NCBI RefSeq assembly: GCF_003096595.1 | Contig: NZ_QEKO01000001.1 | Span: forward strand, 1,054,001 to 1,118,000 | Direction: 5' to 3' | From: Pusillimonas noertemannii | Lineage (GTDB): Bacteria > Pseudomonadota > Gammaproteobacteria > Burkholderiales > Burkholderiaceae_B | Length of the DNA stretch: 64,000 nucleotides | Part shown: piece by piece, positions 55,401-63,905 of the stretch | Position numbering within the stretch: the first letter of the stretch is position 1 | Layout: every line of letters begins with the position of its first letter | Made by a program: the position numbers and the translations under genes | Notes under the pieces: generated by a model | Told to the model about the DNA's origin: nothing | Seen by the model: the letters and a program-made list of their open reading frames with translations, nothing else | The model's database searches: none

Positions 55401-55765
55401 TCGCCTCGACAGTCGGGCTGGCTCAGGGCTTGGCACTCATGGGCATGGCGCATGATGGCATCGATTCGGTGCCTAAGACTGGGACATGGCTACTCGAGAA
55501 AGGCGAGCGCGTCACGACTCGCGACACGAGCGCACGGCTCGATGCAACTCTTGCCAATATTCAGGCCAGCCAACGCAATGAGGGTTCGGAAAGCAGCATC
55601 GTCGTGAACCTCATCGAGAGCCAGGAAAAGGCCGGTCAAGTTGAGCAGAAGGTTTCGGAAGACGGCGACCGGGAGCTCAACCTCTTTGTTGCCGACATCC
55701 ATGGTGATGGCCCAAGATCGCGGGCGCTTGAACGGACATATGGACTTCGAAGGGTGGGGCGATGA
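52487..55765 (+). CDS. Tail tape measure protein
   Basis: 1092 residues. N-terminal coiled part (about 10-80), a tape-measure N-terminal domain (about 85-290, EWGQYASRIRMATENAQEYE, QSSGKTTTEIRKMGIEGKIS), hydrophobic segments near 320-440, long coiled coils to about 880 and a lambda-gpH-like C-terminal region (about 860-1000, FNNAFAGIENTVIDFVKTGE). It sets tail length and probably enters the host envelope. ATG at 52487 is chosen; an in-frame TTG 33 bp upstream is possible. Confidence 0.95.
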   Translation: MSESRLSIVIDSRSAEQKAQDLEKALTALDDAGIRVVSTTTKAGKSSTTAGRSFSATGKEAHQGARGIDDMNQSLRETDERAATAAATISRTLKAAIAGFSVMHVIDTADEWGQYASRIRMATENAQEYEHVQKRMAESAQLTYRGINETRESFIQLSPVLRDMGLTLDQSIDAVDTFSGLLVVNGASAMRSTAAMEALAKSFQRGRVEADAWMTIYSTVDNIVNLLAQSSGKTTTEIRKMGIEGKISADMLSKALIEGNEQILKAVEEMPTTVRDALRNINTAFTEYVGWNNEAAGATAALAAGLGILGDNFETIANVIGVTAAGALFVYTARTIESTRATIASFAARTHAAKAILDEAQAQAAQTAATLAQTRAMAGLTASHAQVAAATKAHEAALKQLAVAQAGYTRAGTALLGVLGGPVGLGVTAALAAASFLTFSSNADAAQRSVLDLKQPLEQVTQQFRELAESQRQVALNAANQELSQGVKQLDAAMKELAQGSVVDGAAAMARWQGASTTAIRELTESAKSGAISYDELDSRIVTLIQSFAQADGASQEWVRHQTELASQVATTAREMESARTRADELRKANDDLASAASGAAGAQESLNAALRGFDGESGKYLTTLQERVAKLQDGNSETKKAERYLSGLTDVSDQYRTALLSAAAAADYLTEQQKLSRSSSKASKDSLESLLPTLREQAAVLGMTEEQAARYRIEMAKGTEAQRQEALALFDKAQAHKDAEQALKLETEAMREQRNLAAEIAVFQAQQDLSITGMGMGDRRRAQLEQEYAIQEEFARRRRELDEAQRVESTRLSTEAYDRQVEYLREIEEVKIGIIRDSAQRRMIEEQNWVTGAREALTNYIDVSRDIAGQVEAAFNNAFAGIENTVIDFVKTGELDLRSLLASITEDVLRMLVRMGIQMAANAVLGNTLGAATAAASAAMGTATAAAWAPAAAFASLASFGGNSAPAMAGIASTVGLAQGLALMGMAHDGIDSVPKTGTWLLEKGERVTTRDTSARLDATLANIQASQRNEGSESSIVVNLIESQEKAGQVEQKVSEDGDRELNLFVADIHGDGPRSRALERTYGLRRVGR

Positions 55766-56457
55766 TCGCGTCCGATATAGATTTCCCGGCCGGGCTGCCG
55801 GATGCATTGCGCGATGGGTATGGTCTTGAGCATGTGTCGCCTTTTGAGCGCACGTCAATGCAGTCAGGTCGGTCGCGCTCGAGGCGTACTTTTACCAGCG
55901 TTCCAACGCGCGCCGATGTGGCCTGGTTCTTCACTGAGAACCAAGCGGCTGCCTTTGAAGCGTGGTTCCGCGATGAGATTCACGATGGCGTTGACTGGTT
56001 CAACTGTACGCTCAGGACGCCCGTGGGCGTTGGGAAATATGTGTGCCAGTTTGCCGAGATGTATCGCGGGCCAATCCTTGTTGGCGTCAATTATTGGCGC
56101 GTTTCTGCCAAGCTGGAGATATGGGAGCGGCCCCTGATGCCCGAGGGCTGGGGCGATTTCCCTTGGTTCGTCACTGGAGCCAGCATTTTCGACATGGCCA
56201 TGAACCGGGAATGGCCGGCGCACGCCGCCGGCGCTCCGGAGATCGAGCTTCTGTCCGAAGACGACCTCTTTCTGCTGCTGGAAAGCTCCGGCACCGAGGC
56301 GGTGAAGATCTCGCAGCTTCCCCTGGCCCAGCCGTTGACCGGCAACGAATACATCCCGGTCGTGCAGTCGGGCGTTACCAAGAAGAGCAAGGCGTCGGAC
56401 ATCTCTAAGTCAGACACAACCAACTACGCCCTCTACTACGGCATTTCAAAGGATTGA
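55762..56457 (+). CDS. Minor tail protein
   Basis: 231 residues. FRDEIHDGVDWFNCTLRTPV and LEIWERPLMPEGWGDFPW are typical of minor tail proteins that follow the tape measure in Burkholderia-like siphoviruses. The C-terminal part (about 165-231) with LPLAQPLTGNEYIPVVQSGV resembles a short tail-fibre motif. Confidence 0.75.
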   Translation: MIASDIDFPAGLPDALRDGYGLEHVSPFERTSMQSGRSRSRRTFTSVPTRADVAWFFTENQAAAFEAWFRDEIHDGVDWFNCTLRTPVGVGKYVCQFAEMYRGPILVGVNYWRVSAKLEIWERPLMPEGWGDFPWFVTGASIFDMAMNREWPAHAAGAPEIELLSEDDLFLLLESSGTEAVKISQLPLAQPLTGNEYIPVVQSGVTKKSKASDISKSDTTNYALYYGISKD

Positions 56458-56458
56458 C

Positions 56459-56938
56459 ATGGCAACTCAAGAGGCAAATCTGATTGCGGTGTTCCAGGCC
56501 ATTGGCTTGGATGTGAAGGCGCTCTACGCGAACCAGGGCAATCTGGCCTCGCTCACGACCACGCAGAAGGGCAATCTCGTAGCAGCCTTGAACGAACTCA
56601 AGACCCTGATCGGGCAGGCCGGCGCGCAGATTGACGACGACACGCCGTCATCTTCGACCACATACTCGTCGACCAAGATCAACGCTGCCATTACGGCTGC
56701 AATTGCCGCTCTGGTGGACGGCGCGCCCACTACGTTCGATACGCTCAAGGAAATCGCTGACTACATCGCCAGCGACGAAACGGCCATGGGCACGATCACA
56801 ACCGCGCTGAGCAATCGAGTGAAATTCAACGAGCCGCAAACTCTGACCGAGCTCCAACAGATCCAGGCCTGCGAAAACATCGGTATTGGCGATCCGACGA
56901 CCGACTTTGAGGCCGAGTACGCTGCGGCGAAGGCTTAG
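56459..56938 (+). CDS. Tail-fibre-like structural protein
   Basis: 159 residues. LTTTQKGNLVAALNELKTLI and DDTPSSSTTYSSTKINAAIT recur in phage tail fibre shafts; FDTLKEIADYIASDETAMGT is a common fibre motif. Starts one base after the previous stop. Confidence 0.7.
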   Translation: MATQEANLIAVFQAIGLDVKALYANQGNLASLTTTQKGNLVAALNELKTLIGQAGAQIDDDTPSSSTTYSSTKINAAITAAIAALVDGAPTTFDTLKEIADYIASDETAMGTITTALSNRVKFNEPQTLTELQQIQACENIGIGDPTTDFEAEYAAAKA

Positions 56939-56940
56939 CC

Positions 56941-57162
56941 ATGCTCGTTGCAAAGATATCCGCCTTGGTCGCCGCGATAGGCGCGGACATTAAGGCCCTG
57001 ACGACCGGCAAGGCGAACGATTCCGACCTGGCCGATGTTGCGAAGTCGGGCAGCTTCGACGACCTGTCGGACGTGCCCACCAACGCCCTGGGCAATCGAA
57101 CGATAAGCACCGATCCGCCTTCTGGTGGCCAGGACGGCGATATTTGGTACCGGGTGGAATGA
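56941..57162 (+). CDS. Small tail-associated protein
   Basis: 73 residues: MLVAKISALVAAIGADIKAL, then FDDLSDVPTNALGNRTISTD and a final DGDIWYRVE. The SDVP phrase is found in fibre proteins. It starts 2 bp after the previous stop. Confidence 0.6.
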   Translation: MLVAKISALVAAIGADIKALTTGKANDSDLADVAKSGSFDDLSDVPTNALGNRTISTDPPSGGQDGDIWYRVE

Positions 57163-57166
57163 TGAT

Positions 57167-57361
57167 ATGCCGCAAAGCCTCAACGTGGGTGGCGCCTGGA
57201 AAGACGCCCAGGAGATATACGTGCCGGTCGACGACGCGCCGCGTCGCGTGTTCTCCGGCCACATCAATGTAGGCGGTGCCTGGAAGGTCTTCCACATCCA
57301 GGGCCATCCAGACGATGGAATTCTTGACTTTGCCATAAACAGAGCGTGGCCTGAATCATGA
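57167..57361 (+). CDS. Small tail-associated protein with twin NVGGAWK motifs
   Basis: 64 residues with two repeats, LNVGGAWKDAQEIYVPVDDA and INVGGAWKVFHIQGHPDD. This short repeated unit occurs in phage tail-tip genes. ATG at 57167 lies 4 bp past the upstream stop; an earlier ATG at 57125 is in a shadow frame. Confidence 0.6.
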   Translation: MPQSLNVGGAWKDAQEIYVPVDDAPRRVFSGHINVGGAWKVFHIQGHPDDGILDFAINRAWPES

Positions 57362-57843
57362 CTCAAGTAGCTGTGTGGTACGCAAGTGCCCCGACCGATG
57401 AATTGGCGATCGCCACCATTGAAATTCAGGTGCCCGGGAAAGACCCCATCCGGGTCTGCAATGGGTTTGAGGATCAGTGGTTAGGCATCGATGGCGTGAT
57501 GCGCTTCTTCGAAGCCGGCTCGCTGTCCGTTGCCCTGCCTGCCAAGAACACGACCGGCCAGCAGACGCTGCGCTTTGGCATCTCGGGCGTGAATGGTGTG
57601 GCGCAGCGGCACGTGGACGACGCCCTGGCTGCCGGCGAGGTCGTGACGATGATCTACCGGATGTACCTGATCAGCGACAAGACCGCCCCGGCAGAGCGCC
57701 CGCGCGTCATGACGGTGGTAGGTGGTGCGTTTGAGGGCGGCGACGCAACGTTCGAGGGCAGCTACTACGACCTCCTGAACAGCGCCTGGCCTCGTGAGCG
57801 CTACACCGTCGAGACAGCGCCCGGCGTGCAGTACCTGTCATGA
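57358..57843 (+). CDS. Minor tail protein (DUF1833-like)
   Basis: 161 residues. FEDQWLGIDGVMRFFEAGSL, VVTMIYRMYLISDKTAPAER and LLNSAWPRERYTVETAPGVQ fit the DUF1833 / tail-tip L-like family that precedes the NlpC/P60 gene in siphoviruses. Confidence 0.8.
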   Translation: MTQVAVWYASAPTDELAIATIEIQVPGKDPIRVCNGFEDQWLGIDGVMRFFEAGSLSVALPAKNTTGQQTLRFGISGVNGVAQRHVDDALAAGEVVTMIYRMYLISDKTAPAERPRVMTVVGGAFEGGDATFEGSYYDLLNSAWPRERYTVETAPGVQYLS

Positions 57844-58232
57844 CCCTGGATGATCTATTGACGACCCGCTACCGGAAATACGGGCGTGGGCCGGGTGAAC
57901 TCGACTGCTGGGGGCTCGTCAGGATCGCCCGGGCGGGGTTGTTCGGGCGCGATTGGCTGCCCAGTTACGTGCAGATCGACCCGCAGGATAAACAGGGCCT
58001 GACAAAGGCGGCGGCGGAAGTCCGGGCGCAGGGCGGTTTTGTCGAGGTCGATATTCGGCCAAGTGCCATTGCAACGGCCTGGCGCGCCCGACTGTGCGTC
58101 CATGTGGGCATTGTGGTCGAGGCCGACGGGCGGCTCTGGGTGCTGGAGACGGACGAGGGCACAGGCCCAGGCCTGATTCGACCGGCTAGTTTTGAGCGCC
58201 GGTACTCCAAGGTTATCTACTATGACAATTAA
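57840..58232 (+). CDS. Tail tip NlpC/P60 cysteine peptidase (lambda K-like)
   Basis: 130 residues, NlpC/P60 fold with catalytic Cys23 (GELDCWGLVRIA) and His88 (CVHVGIVVEADG). It should cut peptidoglycan stem peptides during DNA entry or tail assembly. It overlaps both neighbours. Confidence 0.9.
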   Translation: MTLDDLLTTRYRKYGRGPGELDCWGLVRIARAGLFGRDWLPSYVQIDPQDKQGLTKAAAEVRAQGGFVEVDIRPSAIATAWRARLCVHVGIVVEADGRLWVLETDEGTGPGLIRPASFERRYSKVIYYDN

Positions 58233-60900
58233 GGTCTATCCGAGCTTGATGCCCGGCGAGCCCATGGAAACGCACGCCTGGTCCGGCACCTTCGCCGGCT
58301 GGCTTGAGTCCAAGGGCATTGACTACCAGGCTCATGAGGTCCAGCCTATAGGCGTTACGCTAAACGGCGAAGAACTTCCTGTCGAGCAGTGGACTGAGGT
58401 AGAGATTGCCAAGGAGGATGATGTCGAAGTCCGCCCGCTGCCTCACGGCGGCGTGTTCAAGGGCATCGCCAACATCATCGGCAAGCTGTTCAATGCCGTC
58501 TTTGGCTGGCTATTTCCTCGGAATGGTGGTGATGATTACCAAAGTCCCGCCCAGGGCAGGCAGCTGGAGGCCTCTGAGGGCAAGGCCAACCGCGCTAAGT
58601 TGGGTGATGTGGTACCTGAGTTGGCTGGCAGGTTCATCCGATACCCAGATTACCTAACCCCGCCGCGCCGGCATTTCGTCAATCGACGGGAGCAATGGCT
58701 GGAGTTCCATGCGTGTATTGGGCCTGGGAGCTATCAGATCAACGCCGCCGACGTAAAGGTGGGCGACACGCCGTTTTCCTCGCTGGGGGCCGACGGCTCC
58801 TATCAGCTGTTCGGGCCTGGCGCGAACCTGTCTGCAATCTCCACACATGAGCACTGGCATACGGTCGACGAGGTGGGCGGAACGTCCTCGGGTACAGCAG
58901 GCCTGGAACTAAGCACCGAGATCGGCAACCGGGTGAACTCGGACCCCGCCGCCTATGACTTTGACGGCCTGAGCGTAGTCCGCTCAAGTGGTCAGTTCCC
59001 GCCTGCTTGGGGAGCGCTAACTACTGTGTCGGTTGAGTACCCCAGGCCCTACGCAATCACAACCCAAACCGAAACGATTGGCGGGTTTCCTGCCAGCATT
59101 TCCGAATTCGAGGGATATTTCGGACATGTAGACGTCACGCTCAATGCCTCGGTGATGATCGGGCCTCGCGGGAGCGAAACTGAGTACATCGTACATTCGG
59201 CCACCGCTTTAGGTAGCGGCGTGTACAAGGTCCGATTCATGGAACTGACCGGAAGTCCGCCTTCCCTGACGCCCGTGGTGGTCCCGGCTTCTCCGAGCGA
59301 AACGCTGATGTTCGGCTCGAGCGTGGCCCGCTCAATCGCGTCGATGACCGAAACGTCGTTGACGCTGGCCGGCCCGGGCTTCGAAACTGCAACGGTGAGC
59401 GGTGCCACGGTGGCGCATGCGGGTGGTCGTGTCTATGGAGAGTGGACGAGCGAGTTTGTAGCGTGCCCCGGCAATGAAACGTCGAACACCTATGAAATCG
59501 ACGTGTTCTTCCCGGGCGGCCTTGCGTTCATCAACGATGACGGCTCGCTTTCGGGCCGAGCCGTCGAGGTTGAGATTCAGTACCGGGACGTGGCCGGAGG
59601 CGCATCGACCACGATCTTCAAGTCGTACTCAGACAACACGCTGGACCAGATCGGCGTGACCGAGCGCCTGACGACCCCAACGATGCGGGCAGCATTCCGG
59701 GTGCGCAGGGTGAGTGCAGAAGGGACCGAAACCAGTGTGCGCGACACAATCCACTGGTACGGACTGAAATCTCGATTGCGCACACGCACCAGCTACCCAA
59801 ACTGGACCACAATGTCTGTGAAGCTTCGCAGCGGAGGAAGGCTTGCAGCTCAGTCTGAGAACCAGATCAACGTGGTGGCCACGCGGATTCTGCCCACGCT
59901 GCAGCCGGACGGCTCTTGGGCGGCAGAGCAACCGACCCGAGACATATCCGCCTTCCTGCGATATATCGCCCAGTCTATCGGCTACGCCGACGGCGATCTC
60001 GACATGGAAGAACTGCAGCGCCTGCATGCCATCTGGACTAGCCGTGGCGAGACAATGGACCATGTTTTCGACCTCACGACCGTGAAAGAGGCGATGAATA
60101 CCACGCTTGGGGCGGGCATGGCCGAATTGACCATCGCCCACGGGCTGATCAAGCCAGTACGGGACGAGCCGCGCACCCAGTTTGAGGCTGGGTATAGCCC
60201 ACAGAACATGACGGGCCCGCTGCGCAGGACATTTCGGGCCCGCCGCCATGATGATCCAGATGGAGTCGAGGTCGAGTTCACAGACAGCGAAACGTGGACG
60301 CAACAGACCGTCATTTGCGCGCTACCCGGAAGCCAGCGCCTCAAACTTGAAAAGGTCAAGCTGCAGGGCGTGACGAGCCGCACGCGGGCCTGGCGCATTG
60401 GCATGCGTCGAGCAAGAGAGCAGCGGTACCGGAACTGGGACTACAGCTTCGAAACGGAAATGGACGCGCTCAACAGCGAGTACCTGTCCTACGTTCCCTT
60501 GCTGGACGATATCCCGGGATACGGGCAGTCAGCGCTGCTTGAGCATGTGACGTCAGCTGGCAGCAACGTCATTCTGCGCGTCACCGAGCCGGTTCGATGG
60601 GAAGAAGGGCAGAGCCATGTCGTGGCCTATCGCAGGGCGGACGGCACGTTGGCTGGTCCTTGGGTGGCAACGCCTGGGCCGGATGACTACAGCATTGTGG
60701 CGCCGATTCCTGCCGCCGAGCGGCCCACCGTCTCGCTCAAGCTGGAATTGCCCCACGTCTACGTGGGAACGGTCGAAAACTGGTGCTTCCCGGCCCTGAT
60801 CACCGATATAAGCCCGCGCGGCACTGAGCGGGCCAGCGTATCGGCTGCGAACTACACAGACGCCATATACGCCGACGACGACAACAGCCCACCCAACTAA
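58222..60900 (+). CDS. Tail tip / host-recognition protein J-like
   Basis: 892 residues. The first 90 residues resemble lambda gpI-like ubiquitin-fold (MTIKVYPSLMPGEPMETHAW, VTLNGEELPVEQWTEVEIAK), so the I and J functions look fused. A hydrophobic stretch (about 80-97) and the TipJ-like body (about 120-880) with FHACIGPGSYQINAADVKVG and YGLKSRLRTRTSYPNWTTMS follow. It forms the hub at the tail end. ATG at 58222 overlaps the NlpC/P60 stop by 11 bp. Confidence 0.85.
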   Translation: MTIKVYPSLMPGEPMETHAWSGTFAGWLESKGIDYQAHEVQPIGVTLNGEELPVEQWTEVEIAKEDDVEVRPLPHGGVFKGIANIIGKLFNAVFGWLFPRNGGDDYQSPAQGRQLEASEGKANRAKLGDVVPELAGRFIRYPDYLTPPRRHFVNRREQWLEFHACIGPGSYQINAADVKVGDTPFSSLGADGSYQLFGPGANLSAISTHEHWHTVDEVGGTSSGTAGLELSTEIGNRVNSDPAAYDFDGLSVVRSSGQFPPAWGALTTVSVEYPRPYAITTQTETIGGFPASISEFEGYFGHVDVTLNASVMIGPRGSETEYIVHSATALGSGVYKVRFMELTGSPPSLTPVVVPASPSETLMFGSSVARSIASMTETSLTLAGPGFETATVSGATVAHAGGRVYGEWTSEFVACPGNETSNTYEIDVFFPGGLAFINDDGSLSGRAVEVEIQYRDVAGGASTTIFKSYSDNTLDQIGVTERLTTPTMRAAFRVRRVSAEGTETSVRDTIHWYGLKSRLRTRTSYPNWTTMSVKLRSGGRLAAQSENQINVVATRILPTLQPDGSWAAEQPTRDISAFLRYIAQSIGYADGDLDMEELQRLHAIWTSRGETMDHVFDLTTVKEAMNTTLGAGMAELTIAHGLIKPVRDEPRTQFEAGYSPQNMTGPLRRTFRARRHDDPDGVEVEFTDSETWTQQTVICALPGSQRLKLEKVKLQGVTSRTRAWRIGMRRAREQRYRNWDYSFETEMDALNSEYLSYVPLLDDIPGYGQSALLEHVTSAGSNVILRVTEPVRWEEGQSHVVAYRRADGTLAGPWVATPGPDDYSIVAPIPAAERPTVSLKLELPHVYVGTVENWCFPALITDISPRGTERASVSAANYTDAIYADDDNSPPN

Positions 60901-60920
60901 ATCGAACCACTCCCATTAAG

Positions 60921-60946
60921 GCCTGCCACCAAGCGGGCTTTTTCTT
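60921..60946 (+). terminator. Terminator before the tailspike gene
   Basis: GCCTGC-CACCAA-GCGGGC (one G-T pair) followed by TTTTTCTTTT. The tailspike start follows 14 bp later. Confidence 0.7.
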
Positions 60947-60959
60947 TTGAGGCGACACA

Positions 60960-63317
60960 ATGACGACTTACAACACTGGCAACCCCATCGGCTCGACCGC
61001 TGTACAGGATCTGTACGACAACGCGGAGAATCTTGATCTGCTGGTCAACGACCGCACCAAGCGCGAGCATGAAGACCGCCTCGGCGTGTCGCGCAAGACT
61101 TGGTGGGGCATGGAGCAAGATTTCCAGGACTTCCTTGTTGATTCTGGTTATCAGAATATCGGCGACTATGCGGCCGACTTGGAGGTCTCCGCGCGCAATC
61201 AGGTTTTCTGGAAAGACGGAGAGCTGTATCGTGCCGGTGCTGCGCTGGAGTTGCCCTATACGACGACGGGTGACTGGCTGGTCGAAGAGGGGCTGTTTGT
61301 GCCTGTGGGTGATGCTGCACTCCGGCAGGAGCTTTCTAGCCCCGAGGGCGACGGCATGATCGGCGTCAAGCAGCCCTTTACCGGCTCAGTGGCAACGACC
61401 CAGCATGAGGTTAATGCTCGCACAATATCGTTATTGGACTTTGGCGCCACTACAGACGGTACTGATGCGTGGCCAGCGTTCTCGGCCGCAATCTCGGCTG
61501 CCGGAGCAAATGGGGTGGTGAAGGTTCCCGGAAAGCCCGGCGATACATATTCGCTCCTGACAATCCCTACCGGGACTGCAGAGACTCTGAATAATGTGTT
61601 GTTCGACATCGATCCGGGAGTCGTCATCCACACGCCGCTGAGCATTGCGTATATGCAAAGCAACATGCGCGTGACCCGCACCACAAAATTTCTAAATGGG
61701 GCTGATGACTCCGTCTTCTACGCGTCTCCACAAACATCGGCACACGTGCAGGACAAGCTCATCTGGCCTGGCCCGAGTGATGCAGACCGATCATCCCTCG
61801 AGGCCATCGATGTCTTCGCAGAGACCCGGTTCGTGAAATTTAATCACGATGGTGGCGGCGACTCCTACGATGTCTACACGCCGGGTAACGCCGATTTCTC
61901 TTCGTTCTCCAACAGCGTCCCCCACGATGGTTACGTCTACTGTGGCCTGTGGAGAGCGCGTCCGGATGAAGAGATACGCGCCGGGTTCACCGGTTACAAC
62001 ACCAGTGCCACGGCTCTGTTCGCAGTTGTTCGATGCGCCTCTGGACGGTACGGAATCTATGGCGGGTATGCGTCGGCTAACTTCACTCGATTTAGCAAGA
62101 CAGTTGGGGGGGCGCTGAAGACTACCGCCGTGTCCCCCGAGACAGCGGGGTTGACCAGCTATGCTGCGCTTCTCTCAGTCGTAGGCATTCGCGTGCAGAA
62201 TGTTCGCAGATTCTGCGTAACGATTAACGGAGTGAGTGTCGCTGAGTTCGACACCGACAGTGACATTATCGAGGCTGGGTTTGGATGTTACGACCAAGGG
62301 TCGACCGGCACGTCCCTTAAAGTGCAGGACGTGGTTAAGACCCGTTACGCGACTGCCGTCCATGGAGTGCGCGGTCTGAACATAGCCGTTTTTGGCGACT
62401 CGATCACGGCTGGCGGCGGCGTTCAGCACGTTTATGGAAGCTGGCCGGAGCAACTGCGCAAAATGTACGATGGCGCCGCAGGCATGCGCATCAAGACGAT
62501 CAACAACTTTGCCATCTCGGGGGACTCTTCGGCGGGCCAGAAGGCTTTGTGCACAAGTGCGAATCTAGTCGGCTCTGACATCGTCATGGTCCTCGTGGGA
62601 ACGAACGATATACAGGGCGCCGTACCCGCGACGACGACGACCTCTAATGTCGCGGACATGATCGACACCTGCCTGAACGCCGGCAAACCCGTTATCGTAG
62701 GGCTGCCTCCCATGTTCTACCCAAACACGTTCACTGGAACAGGCCAGAACACGCACGGGTACTCCATAGGGGGGCCTACGCGCCAGGCGCTCGCGCGACT
62801 GTGCGCGGTGAAAGGCGTTCGGTGTGTCGATTCGATGGGCGGCCTGGGGAACGTTGCGCCGCTCTATCTGAGTTCTGTCTCGCAGGACGGGATGGTATTT
62901 GACAATATTCATCCGACATACTTCGGCCGACTCACGCTCGCCCAGTTATTTGGCAATGCCCTGCTGGGAATTTTTGCCGGCGAGCGGCAGGTGATTCAGT
63001 CCAGGCAATCACTGACCGACGCGGGCCTCCAGAACGGGGCAACGTTCACGACAGAACGGCCGTCATATGTGGTCGATCATATGTCTGGCACGGTGCATCT
63101 GGCGGGCCGTATCGATATTCCGGCTGGCTACACCACCGGCACCATTGTCTATACGTTGCCAGAAGCCCTGCGGCCTGGTTCGACAGTCCAGTTTTCGCAG
63201 CCAAACTCGACTGCGATGTCGATCCTACAGATCGCTCCGGACGGCAACGTTCGCTTTTTTCGCCCGCCGGCCGGCGCTGACTGGATCGGCGTTTCTTGCT
63301 CCTACAGCAATCGATAG
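60960..63317 (+). CDS. Tailspike with SGNH/GDSL hydrolase domain
   Basis: 785 residues. N-terminal particle-binding part (about 1-150, PIGSTAVQDLYDNAENLDLL), a pectate-lyase-like start (LLDFGATTDGTDAWPAFSAA), a beta-rich middle (about 260-465), then an SGNH hydrolase (about 473-670) with FGDSITAGG (Ser about 480), GTNDIQ (about 547) and DNIHPT (about 648; Asp and His of the triad). A C-terminal beta part follows. It probably de-acetylates or de-esterifies host surface polysaccharide for adsorption. Ribosome site GAGGCGACACA. Confidence 0.88.
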   Translation: MTTYNTGNPIGSTAVQDLYDNAENLDLLVNDRTKREHEDRLGVSRKTWWGMEQDFQDFLVDSGYQNIGDYAADLEVSARNQVFWKDGELYRAGAALELPYTTTGDWLVEEGLFVPVGDAALRQELSSPEGDGMIGVKQPFTGSVATTQHEVNARTISLLDFGATTDGTDAWPAFSAAISAAGANGVVKVPGKPGDTYSLLTIPTGTAETLNNVLFDIDPGVVIHTPLSIAYMQSNMRVTRTTKFLNGADDSVFYASPQTSAHVQDKLIWPGPSDADRSSLEAIDVFAETRFVKFNHDGGGDSYDVYTPGNADFSSFSNSVPHDGYVYCGLWRARPDEEIRAGFTGYNTSATALFAVVRCASGRYGIYGGYASANFTRFSKTVGGALKTTAVSPETAGLTSYAALLSVVGIRVQNVRRFCVTINGVSVAEFDTDSDIIEAGFGCYDQGSTGTSLKVQDVVKTRYATAVHGVRGLNIAVFGDSITAGGGVQHVYGSWPEQLRKMYDGAAGMRIKTINNFAISGDSSAGQKALCTSANLVGSDIVMVLVGTNDIQGAVPATTTTSNVADMIDTCLNAGKPVIVGLPPMFYPNTFTGTGQNTHGYSIGGPTRQALARLCAVKGVRCVDSMGGLGNVAPLYLSSVSQDGMVFDNIHPTYFGRLTLAQLFGNALLGIFAGERQVIQSRQSLTDAGLQNGATFTTERPSYVVDHMSGTVHLAGRIDIPAGYTTGTIVYTLPEALRPGSTVQFSQPNSTAMSILQIAPDGNVRFFRPPAGADWIGVSCSYSNR

Positions 63318-63341
63318 GCGCCGGGACTGGCCGCCTAGATC

Positions 63342-63363
63342 GCCCTCTACGGAGGGCTTTTTT
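63342..63363 (+). terminator. Terminator hairpin that contains the endolysin ribosome site
   Basis: GCCCTC-TACG-GAGGGC followed by six T (63358-63363), directly adjoining the ATG at 63364. The Shine-Dalgarno sequence GGAGGG (63351-63356) is the 3' arm of the stem, so folding would both stop transcription and hide the ribosome site. Confidence 0.8.
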
Positions 63364-63903
63364 ATGCCCATACCCATGACTAAAGACCAATTCCGAGCCG
63401 CCACTAGGCTGAGCGCAGCTATGGCTGACCTCTGGTATGAGCCCGTCGAGCGCGCCATGTTCGAGTTCGCTATCGTCTCGCCGTATCGAGCCGCGATGTT
63501 CCTGGCCACCATTGGCCATGAGTCAGGCGATTTCGTGCACACGCGGGAGATTTGGGGCCCTACGCTAGCGCAGCAGCGCTACGAGGGCCGGGCAGACCTA
63601 GGCAACACCCAGCCGGGGGATGGCTCGAGATATCGAGGCAGGGGCTTGATCCAGATCACTGGACGCGCCAACTACGCCGAAGTTTCCAGGGGTCTCGGGG
63701 TGGACTTCTTGAGTCAGCCCAGCCGACTGGAAGAAACGGAGCACGCAGCGCGATCGGCGGCCTGGTGGTGGGCTAGCAACGGATTAAACGAATTAGCCGA
63801 TACCGGCGACTTCCGAGCGGTCACACGACGGGTGAACGGCGGCTACAACGGCATGGCAGACCGCCAGCGCCGATACGAACTAGCAATCAAGGTACTGGGG
63901 TGA
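63364..63903 (+). CDS. Endolysin, glycoside hydrolase family 19 (chitinase-like)
   Basis: 179 residues. Catalytic Glu53 lies in LATIGHESGDF and a second Glu62 in TREIWGP. SRYRGRGLIQITGRANY is the family signature, and WWWASNGLNELAD and VTRRVNGGYNGMADRQ follow. No signal peptide, so a holin is needed; a holin-like gene begins 2 bp downstream. ATG at 63364 is selected by GGAGGG 7 bp upstream. Confidence 0.92.
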   Translation: MPIPMTKDQFRAATRLSAAMADLWYEPVERAMFEFAIVSPYRAAMFLATIGHESGDFVHTREIWGPTLAQQRYEGRADLGNTQPGDGSRYRGRGLIQITGRANYAEVSRGLGVDFLSQPSRLEETEHAARSAAWWWASNGLNELADTGDFRAVTRRVNGGYNGMADRQRRYELAIKVLG

Positions 63904-63905
63904 AG

